DNA of 64,000 bases from assembly GCA_023205875.1 (NCBI GenBank), contig CP060769.1, positions 1 through 64,000 on the forward strand, given 5' to 3'. Below, in pieces: positions 1 through 10,246 of this stretch. Position 1 is the stretch's first letter; every line of letters begins with the position of its first letter. The notes under the pieces are model-generated. The model searched no databases. It was not told the origin of the DNA and was given only the letters and a program-made list of their open reading frames with translations. Source of the DNA: Chloropicon primus. Its lineage: Eukaryota; Chlorophyta; Chloropicophyceae; Chloropicales; Chloropicaceae. Made by a program: the position numbers and the translations under genes.

Positions 1-459
1 AAACCTAAACCTAAAACCTAAAACCTAAAACCTAAAACCTAAAACCTAAAACCTAAAACCTAAACCTAAAACCTAAAAACCTAAAACCTAAAACCTAAAA
101 CCTAAAACCTAAAACCTAAAACCTAAAACCTAAACCTAAAACCTAAAACCTAAACCTAAAACCTAAAACCTAAAACCTAAAACCTAAAACCTAAAACCTA
201 AAACCTAAAACCTAAAACCTAAAACCTAAAACCTAAAACCTAAAACCTAAAACCTAAAACCTAAAACCTAAAACCTAAAACCTAAAACCTAAAACCTAAA
301 ACCTAAAACCTAAAACCTAAAACCTAAAACCTAAAACCTAAAACCTAAAACCTAAAACCTAAAACCTAAAACCTAAAACCTAAAACCTAAAACCTAAAAC
401 CTAAAACCTAAAACCTAAACCTAAAACCTAAAACCTAAAACCTAAAACCTAAACCTAAA
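1..459. repeat. Telomere repeat array
   Basis: The array is almost pure CCTAAAA with scattered CCTAAA units, so the G-rich strand reads TTTTAGG/TTTAGG toward the left end. A terminal array with the C-rich strand on + is what the left end of a linear chromosome looks like. The 7-mer TTTTAGG differs from plant-type TTTAGGG and Chlamydomonas-type TTTTAGGG. No gene is present. Confidence 0.95.
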
Positions 460-502
460 CAACCTAACAACCTAACAACCTAACAACCTAACAACCTACA
501 AT
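457..502. repeat. Variant telomere-like AACCTAAC repeat
   Basis: About five units of CCTAACAA follow the telomere directly and lead into the first subtelomeric repeat. A similar short run recurs at 650-672 before the second copy, so the degenerate telomere motif is part of the subtelomeric repeat unit. Confidence 0.8.
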
Positions 503-985
503 CCTAAACCTAAGGAAGGACGACCTGGCCAAGGAAAGGAGCCGGAGAACAAAAGAAGCCTAAGAGAAAGACACCGTCGCATCATCCAACCTTTCCGTGG
601 TGCCTCCGAGGCCGCGCCTAAAGCCTGGGAGCCTAAAACCTAACGCCTAAAACCTAACAACCTAACAACCTACAATCCTAAACCTAAGGAAGGAAGTCCT
701 GGCCAAGGAACGGAGCCGGAGAACAAAAGAAGCCTAAGAGAAAGACACCGTCGCATCATCCAACCTTTCCGTGGTGCCTCCGAGTCACCGCGTTTCCTAA
801 AGCCTTGGGAGTCCTAAAACCTAACGCCTAAAAGGCCCTCTCGTGGGTCCGAAGTGTCTTGAGTAGGGTTTGCCCGAGGAAGGAAGGAAGGACGACCTGG
901 CCAAGGAAAGGAGCCGGAGAACAAAAGAAGCCTAAGTGAAAGACACCGTTGCATCATCCAACCTTTCCGTGGTGCCTCCAAGCCA
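484..985. repeat. Subtelomeric repeat, three copies
   Basis: A block containing GGAAGGACGACCTGGCCAAG, then GGAGCCGGAGAACAAAAGAA and the end motif CCTTTCCGTGGTGCCTCC occurs three times: about 511-612, 680-785 and 879-985. Copies 1 and 2 are preceded by CCTAACAACCTACAATCCTA and followed by telomere-like CCTAAAACCTAACGCC. Copies are more than 90% identical by eye. No coding potential is apparent. Confidence 0.85.
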
Positions 986-1837
986 CCTCATGTTTTCCTT
1001 CTGGTTTAGGTCTTAAGTGTGATCTGGCTTTTAGTCGGCCCTAAACCAGATCGCATAAGACGACGGATTCCAGCAGAAGAGTGGATCAGGGTAAGGTTTA
1101 CGATTCAATCTCTTTCTTCTCTGGTGCCCTAGATTGCACTCCACCCGGAACAGGTCTCTCCATCACGGACTCCATTCACATAACATCATCATCATCCATG
1201 GAGGGCTGTGGTTTGGGTTTTAGTGGTCCGACAGATGGATCTCTACAGGCTCAAGGACGACGGGAAGATACACAATATTAGAGGAGTATCCAAATATAAA
1301 ATACAAACCCCTTCTGACAAAGTTTCACAGCTATCGGACACGAACTGGATCCGTCACTCCACTATTCGTACGAAAAAATAGGCCCAAAATGCGCAATAAA
1401 AGCTACAGAATCATATCATACACACCTACATTACACAATCAAGTCAGCATGAACCAAACCAAGAGGATCCAATCCACGAACAACTACCCACAGACACCTC
1501 TCCTTGCCTTCCCTCCTCTCCCACACTCCTGCATTGCCAAGCCGATGGTATCCTCGAGCCCCTCCACAGGCCCCCCATCACTAATGGGCCATCAGCGCCC
1601 CAATGAGGTTCTCCAAGCCTAATCACGAGATGCCACAAAAGCCACCAATGAACCCAGCACAGAAGCATTCCAACACAAACATAGCAACCCAAGATCCCCT
1701 CCCCTCCTCTCCCCTCCTCTCCCCTCCTCTCCCCCCTGCATTGCCTTCCTCTCCTCCTTCTGATTTCCGTTTCGCTTAGGTTTAGGAACACGAGGGCGAG
1801 GCAAACTTCACTTCACTGCGGCGAGGAGAGGGAGGGA

Positions 1838-1874
<37 letters not shown>

Positions 1875-1920
1875 TGGGATTGATTGATTGGTTGGTTGGT
1901 TGACGTGAGGCGACGCAGGC
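986..1920. other. Subtelomeric unique sequence without a gene
   Basis: I see only short unsupported reading frames here. The stretch has pyrimidine-rich CCCCTCCTCT repeats near 1696-1735 and a (GAC)n run at 1840-1872 just upstream of the V-ATPase G start, which is presumably promoter and 5' UTR. Confidence 0.6.
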
Positions 1921-2393
1921 ATGGCTTCCAACACGCATATCGCGGAGCTCCTCAAGGCCGAGGAAGAGGCACAAAACACGGTCTCTCAAGCGAGGAAAGG
2001 TACGAAGGAGAAGAAACTGTCGAGCGAGCCTTTAATTTGCGCGGGGCTGGCCGCTTCGCACGACCAACGCCGTAGCCAGAGGCTGATACCACTTGCTTTC
2101 GCTCGTCGTTTCTTTTTGTTCCTAAAACCCATCCCATTTCGTTTCGATTCACAGAGAAGACTGATTTGCTTCGGCAGGCAAACGTGGAGGCGGACCGTGA
2201 GGTTCAGGCGTACAGGCAGCAGCTGGAGACCCAGTACCAGGCGATGCTCCAGCAAGGGGGCGTGGACACGCAAGGCGCCCTGGTGAAGTTGAACCAGGAG
2301 ACCGACAAGGCCATCAGTGAGATGAAGCAAAGGGTGCAGCAAAAGAGCCAGCAGGTTGCGAACATACTCGTGGACCACGTGAAGAGGACCTAG
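1921..2393 (+). CDS. V-type proton ATPase subunit G
   Basis: Two exons, 1921-1999 and 2155-2393, joined in phase 1 by a GT-AG intron (GTACGA...TTCACAG), give 105 residues. The start MASNTHIAELLKAEEEAQ and the following charged helix match the short peripheral-stalk G subunit (about 110-118 residues), including the N-terminal LLxAExxA motif. Subunit G pairs with subunit E in the stator of the vacuolar/endomembrane H+ pump. The protein is predicted to be entirely helical with no membrane segment. The intron call rests on frame continuity and family similarity. It is the first gene inside the telomere. Confidence 0.85.
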
Positions 2394-2690
2394 TTTGCGG
2401 GAGGCCTCTCCTCCGGCAAAAGTCATGCGCGGTCGTGAACTGAAAAATTGTAATGTAATACCCTTCTTGCTTTGCCTTGGCTTCTGTTACAAAGAAGGAG
2501 ACCGAGAACCACGGTGGCGTCTTCTCGCACCACCTAAACCTCTCTCTCTCTCTCTCTCTCTCTGGTCGTCTGGTCTCTCTATCTATATCTATATGGTAAG
2601 TGGTTTGCGTCGTTGTTATAATTTACTCGTTGCCGCCGCCCAGCCAAAAGCCAAAAGCCCAAAGCCCAGGGCCTCCTCGGTCTTCTGCGA

Positions 2691-4271
2691 CTACGCCAGG
2701 AGGACGTCCTCCGAATCAAAGTAGTCCGAGATGAGCCTGTAGACGTAACTCGGGGAGTGGCACCCCGTGTCCGTGACGAACAGGGAAATCATGTCCGGCG
2801 GGATGTAGTCGTAGGCCGGGTTCAGCGCCGCCATCTCGAAGCTCTCGGCGTTGCCCCGCGGGTTTCCTTCCCCTGACCCTTCCTCCTCGTCCCTGGACCC
2901 CTCCGCGGCGCCCTCCCCCTGCTCCGCGTCCTCCTCCCCGGGGCTGGAGGGGTTCTCCCCTTCCCCCCCGTCGCTGCTCCCCCTCGGGGAGCTCACCGAG
3001 TCCGAGTCCCTGGCCGCCGCCTCCTCCTCCTGCCCCTTCCTCCTGTACGCCGCGCTCACGAACTGCTGCCCCACGACCTTGTCCATGTCGATGATCTCGC
3101 CCGGCGTCCTGTGGGAGTAGCACCGGAACGGCATGTCCAGCTTGGGGTCCCTGGGGAGCTGGGGGACGAGCTTGTGGATGCCGAGCACCACGACGACGGG
3201 CACGGCGTGGGTCCTGGCCGCGATGCACGTGGCGTGGGTGCCGACGGGGGCGATGATCCCGCCGTTCGCCAGCAGGGCGTGGGCCCCCAGGATCACCTTG
3301 TTCACCCGGCTCATCAGGGCGAACACGCAGGCGTCGGGGGCAAGGGTCACCGTGACCTTGCCGTGGCCGGACACGCCGCCCCCCTGGCCCATCGCGAGGT
3401 AGGAGCTCTGCGTGCTGTTGCTCTGCCTCTTGGTGTCCAGGGAGGCCAGGACCGTCGCCATCTTGTGGCCGCCGTATTTGGGGGCACCCTCCGCCACGAT
3501 CACGGAGAAGCTCCTCTTCTGCCGCATGCAGCAGGTGGTCAGGAAGCACTCCACCGAGTGGGAGTATCCGCAGGTCAGGATGACCTCCTTGGCGTGCACG
3601 TGCTCCAGGGACTGGTCCGCGATCAGCTGCTCGCTCTCTCCCAGGTCCTCGAGGAGGTCGTTGATGCTCTCGATCACCAGGAACTTCCTCCTCCAGCTCT
3701 TTTGCTGCTTTCCCGCCTTCTTGGGCTGCTGCTGCTGCTGCGGCTGCGGCTGCTGCTGCTGCCCTTGCTCGTGGTGCTCCCTCACGGCCTCCTCGATCTC
3801 CCTCTGGTCGAACAAGCTCTTGAGCGACGGGGCTCGCTTCATGGCCTGACCCAGTGCCAGGCTCTGCCTCAACTGAACCAGCTTCTTGTTCGCCGCCAGG
3901 CCTTGCTTCTCCTGTTGCCTCTGCTCCTCCTCCTCCTCTTCCTCCTCCTTGTGCCTGCTGTTGTTGGTGTTGTCCTGGTTGTTGTCCTTCTCCAAGGCGA
4001 GTTGCCTCTCCTGCTGCTCCTCATCCCTCACGAACTTGATGACCCTCCTGACGATGTTCCCCACGGAGAAGGCCAGAGGTTGCTCCTGCATGATCTCCTG
4101 CTCAACCTGCTTGACCTCCTTGATGATCTCCTTGGCATTGTGTGCCTTGCTTGTTGAGATACATATCCTCAACAACTCGGCGGTCCTTCTGGCGATATGC
4201 AAGGATCTCGTGTACTCCTTGGTCGTCCCTCGCCTCAGCTGGTTCCCCAAGTACGCTACCTGGTCCTCCAT
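2691..4271 (-). CDS. Translation initiation factor eIF2B subunit beta
   Basis: Single exon, 526 residues. The C-terminal half has the eIF2B alpha/beta/delta Rossmann-like regulatory fold: HAKEVILTCGYSHSVECFL, MSRVNKVILGAHALLANGG and the closing YDYIPPDMISLF with PSYVYRL, which is the beta-subunit signature. It forms part of the guanine-nucleotide exchange factor for eIF2 in cytosolic translation initiation. It is much longer than typical beta subunits (about 350 residues). The extra length is a Gln/Glu-rich insert around residues 100-200 and a Glu/Gly/Ser-rich insert around 410-475, both low complexity. It is transcribed toward the telomere, tail to tail with V-ATPase G. Confidence 0.88.
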   Translation of the reverse strand: MEDQVAYLGNQLRRGTTKEYTRSLHIARRTAELLRICISTSKAHNAKEIIKEVKQVEQEIMQEQPLAFSVGNIVRRVIKFVRDEEQQERQLALEKDNNQDNTNNSRHKEEEEEEEEQRQQEKQGLAANKKLVQLRQSLALGQAMKRAPSLKSLFDQREIEEAVREHHEQGQQQQPQPQQQQQPKKAGKQQKSWRRKFLVIESINDLLEDLGESEQLIADQSLEHVHAKEVILTCGYSHSVECFLTTCCMRQKRSFSVIVAEGAPKYGGHKMATVLASLDTKRQSNSTQSSYLAMGQGGGVSGHGKVTVTLAPDACVFALMSRVNKVILGAHALLANGGIIAPVGTHATCIAARTHAVPVVVVLGIHKLVPQLPRDPKLDMPFRCYSHRTPGEIIDMDKVVGQQFVSAAYRRKGQEEEAAARDSDSVSSPRGSSDGGEGENPSSPGEEDAEQGEGAAEGSRDEEEGSGEGNPRGNAESFEMAALNPAYDYIPPDMISLFVTDTGCHSPSYVYRLISDYFDSEDVLLA

Positions 4272-4975
4272 CTAAACCTAATGAAATGAAACCACAGGTG
4301 TTTCCTTCCTGTGTTGATGCCCTGTTATGCCCTGTGTCCTCCTTTGTGTTCCTTTCCTTCCTGGTTCTTGTTTCCTCACCCCACTCCACACCCCAGGGGT
4401 TGTTCTCTGCTCTGTGCCCAGAGGATGGGGATGACTTTGAGTTTTTGAGTTTGGGTTTGGGTTTGAGTTTGACCTGACCCAGAAAGTAGGAGTGAAGGGC
4501 GGGAGTGAAGGCACTAACTCCTCTTGTCCTTGTCCTCGTCGTTGTTGTCCTCCTCCTCCTCCTGTTGTTGTTGTTGTTGTTGTTGTTGGCGGCGACTCGG
4601 TGGGCTCGGTGTGTGACATTACCCCTTCCCGCGCAAAACACACAAACACACGACACGACACGACACGCGGGACAACAACAAGCAACACCAACACCAACAC
4701 CAACACCAACACCAGGACCAGGACCAGGACCAGGACCAGGACCAGGACCAGGGGACCGATAACAACAAGAGTATCCTATCCTGTCTGAGGTATTGATACA
4801 CTTCCTTCATCAACAAGGAAACCAAACACCAACACACACACACACACACACAACCAACAAACAAACCAACAAACGAACCAAGGAACGAACCAAGGAAGTG
4901 TTGGATTGGATCGTATCAGATTGAGTCCATCTTCTTCTTCTTCTTCTTCTTCTTCTTCTTGATCTCGTTGTTGTG
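4272..4975. other. Divergent intergenic region with microsatellites
   Basis: This is the shared 5' region of eIF2B-beta (-) and RFC5 (+). It holds (GTT)n at about 4562-4588, (ACCAAC)n passing into (ACCAGG)n at 4685-4752, (CA)n near 4833-4852 and (TTC)n at 4930-4960. No gene is seen. Confidence 0.6.
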
Positions 4976-6076
4976 ATGGCGAGCGGGAGTGGACCGAGCA
5001 GCAGCAGCGGGGGGAGTGAAGGGCTGGTGGTGCCGTGGGTGGAGAAGTACAGGCCGACGACGTTGGAAGACGTCGCGGCGCACAAGGATATCGTGGACAC
5101 CGTGAAGAGGCTCGTGGAGGAGAACAAACTCCCGCACTTGCTGTTGTACGGGCCACCGGGAACAGGGAAGACGAGCATGATACTCGCGATTGCAAAGCAG
5201 ATCTACGGAAAGAGAGCGAACCAGATGTGTCTCCACCTGAACGCGAGTGACGCCAGGGGGATTGACGTGGTCAGGAACGACATCCAGGGGTTCGCGTCCA
5301 CGAGGAACATCTCTTTCGCGTTCAAGAAGCCCGACTCCTCTTCCTCCTCCTCCTCCTCCTCGGGGGAGTTCAAACTCGTGATACTGGACGAGTGCGATGC
5401 GATGACGAACGACGCCCAGTTCGCGCTGAGGCGGATCATCGAGAAGTACACGAAGAACACGAGGTTCTGCCTGATCTGCAACTACGTGAACAAGGTGATC
5501 CCCGCTTTGCAGAGCAGGTGCACGAGGTTCAGGTTCTGCCCCCTTCCCGCCCAGTACGTCAAGGAGAGGCTGACGTTTATCATGGACAAGGAGGGGGTCA
5601 AGACGAGCGTGGAGGGCATGGACGTGGACGACGGAGAGTCGGACGATGGCGGAGTCGACGCGGTCGTGAGGCTGAGCAAGGGAGACATGCGGAGGGCTCT
5701 CAACCTCGTGCAGACCATGGCCATGTCCGGGAAGGTCGTGACGGAGGAGAACGTGTACGCCTGCACGGGCCAGACCAGGCCCAAGCAAGTCAAGGAGATC
5801 CTCAGGGTCTTGCTGAACTCGTCCTTCTCCGAGTGCATGAGAGTTCTGGGCGGCATGCAGCAGGAAGAGGGGTTCGCCCTGGTGGACATCCTCCAGGACT
5901 TGTACGGAGAGCTGAAGAAGGTGGGCCTCCCCAAGGGAGTGAGGTCGGACCTCCTGGACAAGCTGGCGGACTTGGAGTTCAACCTGAGTGGCTCTTGCAC
6001 CGAAAAGATCCAGCTCGGCGGCCTCGTGGGAACCTTCACCGCGGCCAGGAAGAACATCGTGGAGCAGGCGACTTGA
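4976..6076 (+). CDS. RFC5: Replication factor C subunit 5 (clamp loader)
   Basis: Single exon; the first ATG gives 366 residues, close to the family norm. The AAA+ clamp-loader small subunit has the RFC box WVEKYRP, Walker A GPPGTGKT at about residues 59-66, Walker B VILDECDAMT and the SRC arginine-finger motif in QSRCTRFRF. The order of blocks and FCLICNYVNKVIPALQSRC match human RFC5/yeast Rfc3. It loads PCNA at primer termini in the nucleus. A run of about nine Ser residues interrupts the core just before Walker B, and an acidic Asp/Gly insert precedes LSKGDMRRALN; both look like surface-loop expansions. Confidence 0.93.
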   Translation: MASGSGPSSSSGGSEGLVVPWVEKYRPTTLEDVAAHKDIVDTVKRLVEENKLPHLLLYGPPGTGKTSMILAIAKQIYGKRANQMCLHLNASDARGIDVVRNDIQGFASTRNISFAFKKPDSSSSSSSSSGEFKLVILDECDAMTNDAQFALRRIIEKYTKNTRFCLICNYVNKVIPALQSRCTRFRFCPLPAQYVKERLTFIMDKEGVKTSVEGMDVDDGESDDGGVDAVVRLSKGDMRRALNLVQTMAMSGKVVTEENVYACTGQTRPKQVKEILRVLLNSSFSECMRVLGGMQQEEGFALVDILQDLYGELKKVGLPKGVRSDLLDKLADLEFNLSGSCTEKIQLGGLVGTFTAARKNIVEQAT

Positions 6077-6282
6077 CCCACCACAACCGCAACGAAACCT
6101 AAAGCTTTGGCTTGGTTTTCTCGCAGCGAGGTGACCCGAAGTGACCCACCCTACACCATAGTAATACCCCAACCGTTGCGATCCTGATCACGGTGCCTAA
6201 AGAACGCTAATGATGCTGACAAAAGAAACTGTGTTCTCTCAAGTGCTTGCGTGTTTGTGGAAAGGAAAGGGAAGGGAAGGGA

Positions 6283-6316
<34 letters not shown>

Positions 6317-6590
6317 ATCATCCCCTTCCCTTTCCCCTTTCCTTCCCTTTCCCTTTCCTTCCCTTTCCTCGGTCCTGTCCCTCCCCTCCAATGTCAGCCA
6401 CAAAGATCTTCAAGCTTTCCGAGGAGAACGGAACCGCGGTCGCGAGAGAAACAGAGACACACAGAGACACAGAGAGAGAGAGAGGGCGGCGCCTTCTTCC
6501 TTTCATTTGACCAGACACACGACCTTCTTCTTGCTCCTCATCCCCATCCTCAACCTCGTCCTCGTCCTTGAGTTGTTGTTGTTGTTGATA
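6077..6590. other. Intergenic region
   Basis: Contains (ATC)n at about 6284-6317, a CCCTTTCC pyrimidine tract at 6320-6380 and (GA)n near 6470-6485. No gene is seen; presumably the promoter and 5' UTR of the MsrB gene. Confidence 0.5.
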
Positions 6591-7473
6591 ATGGTGAACC
6601 CGAGTGGAGGAGGCAGCAGAGTGTTCGCGAGCAAGGCGAGGGGAGCAAAGGTCGGGAGGGCGTGGTCCAACAAGGCCGCAGCCGAGGCGACCGGGCAAAG
6701 AATCAACAAGCAGCTGCCCTCCTCGTCGTCGTCGTCATCGTCTGGTCAAGGGAATCTGATGATGAGACGGGGTGTCCTCTCCAGAGGAGTGGCATCCACA
6801 TTGGCGTTGGTGACGGTGGGGAGCTACCTTGGGTTCTCCACGTGGGGGAGGCGCCGGGAGATCGCGGTGGCGGCCACGGAGGGAGGGAGCGGGAAGACCT
6901 CCAGCTTGGGGTTCGACCTCTCCATGTCCAAGGAGGAGATCAACGACGCGATCAAGGACCTCTCCGAGTTGTCGGTCAAGGTGACCATGAACGTAAGTCC
7001 AAGCAGGTGTTGAGGAAAGGAAAGGAAAGACTGACGCACACGACGACGGACGACTTCCCTGCTCTTGATCTCCTTTTGTTTTGGTGACCGGACTTGCCTG
7101 GTTGTAGGCCGGAACGGAGCGAGCGTTCACGGGCAAGACGGTGAACGGTTACTCGCACGACAACAAGGAGGACGGCGTGTACGTCAGCGCGGTGGGCGGG
7201 TTGCCACTCTTCGACTCGAAGGCCAAGTTCAACTCGGGCACGGGGTGGCCGAGCTTCTTCGCCCCGATCGCCCCGGACCACGTGAGGGAGATCAAGGACA
7301 CCTCGATCTTCTTCATGCCAAGGACGGAGATCGTGGACGCCAAGTCGGGCGCCCATCTGGGCCACGTCTTCGACGACGGCCCGGCCCCAACCGGCCTTCG
7401 GTACTGCATGAACGCGGCCGCCCTCAAGTTCATCCCGAGGGCCGAGTACGAGGCCACTTACAAGAAGCAGTAA
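6591..7473 (+). CDS. Peptide-methionine (R)-S-oxide reductase (MsrB)
   Basis: Exons 6591-6992 and 7108-7473 (phase 0, GTAAGT...GTTGTAG) give 255 residues. The C-terminal 150 residues are a SelR/MsrB domain with the GTGWPSFF block, RTEIVDAKSGAHLGHVFDDG and the catalytic-Cys motif RYCMN. The enzyme reduces methionine-R-sulfoxide. The structural zinc Cys pairs of most MsrB proteins are absent: VYVSAVGG stands where CAxC is usual, and GTGWPS has Thr at a position often Cys. The N-terminal 100 residues are basic, Ser-rich and include a hydrophobic stretch (LALVTVGSYLGFSTW), suggesting plastid or other organelle targeting. Confidence 0.88.
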
Positions 7474-8260
7474 GAAGCAGTGGGGGGGGAGGAGGAGGGT
7501 GGAACGTTTCTGCGAGGAGCGCGCGATTGACTCTTTCGAGAGAGTGCCTGGTAGGCGGACTGGCGGGTTGGTTGATTAAGCGTTCTCCGTTTTTCAACGA
7601 GTGATTCACATTCACTCGACGCTTCTTCTTCTTGTCGTTCGTTTGCTTGCTTGTTGTCGTGATCATCGATGCTAGACTTCGAATCAGCTTGTTCGTGCCG
7701 TGTCGTGTCGTGCTGTGCTGTGCTGTGCTGTGCTGTGCTGTGTTAAAAGAAGAGAACAAGATCCCCGTGGACCGTGTCACCGGCGAGAACATCGTCCATC
7801 CTCCTCTCCGAGGCCTCAATAGATCAAGATATAGATATTGATATAGTAGAAGATCAGCAACGTTCTTCAAGGCTTCAAGTGCCTGTGCGTGCGTGCGTGC
7901 GTGTGCGTGCAAGAGAGAGAGAGAGAGGGAGAGAGAGAGAGAGAAGGATTGTGTGTGTTGTGGTTGTGGTTGGTATTATTCCCAGAGTGCCCTCATGCCC
8001 GTCCCTCCCTCCTCCCAGTCCAGTCCAGTCATGTGATCATCCTATCCATGTGATCCCTGCCCTTTCCTTTTTTGGATAAACCTCCTCCTCATCATCATCA
8101 TCACGGCAGGCGACGACGTCGACCCAACACGAGAACGCCGCGGAGCTTCACTTCACAAGCAAGCAAGCAAGCAAGGAAGGAAGCCCTCGAGGAACACCAA
8201 AGGTTTCACTCCCTGACGCACTCACGCTCTCACGGACTCGCGGACGGACGGGAGAGAAAG
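7474..8260. other. Intergenic region
   Basis: Contains a (GTGCT)n run at about 7700-7742, (GCGT)n near 7885-7905, (GA)n at 7911-7946 and (AAGC)n at 8155-8175. No gene is seen. Confidence 0.5.
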
Positions 8261-9993
<1,733 letters not shown>

Positions 9994-10246
9994 CTTGCTT
10001 GTGCTTGTAGGGAGAGAATAGGGCGTTTTTCGGAGGAGACCGACAAAAAGTGGAGCATCGTGTGTTTTGTTTTGTAGAAGACGAGAGACCTAGAGAGATC
10101 TAGGATCTAGGAAGAAGAACCAGGGTAAAAGAAAAAAAAAAAAAAAAAACTGAGTCATCACCATTTCGTATAAAATTTGGGTACCAAACCAGCCCACAAC
10201 CGACGACCACGTGATCATAGATAAGTAAGATCTCATCTCACCTCTT

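Noticed and set aside
1081-1791. Small frames in the subtelomere on both strands
   Set aside because: No start context, domain or composition supporting protein; within unique subtelomeric DNA.
3111-4157. A 348-codon frame opposite eIF2B-beta
   Set aside because: Shadow frame; composed of Leu/Gly/His blocks caused by complementing Glu/Gln-rich inserts.
4916-6172. A 418-codon frame opposite RFC5
   Set aside because: Shadow of a fully conserved RFC5 gene; His/Arg/Leu-rich composition typical of an antisense frame.
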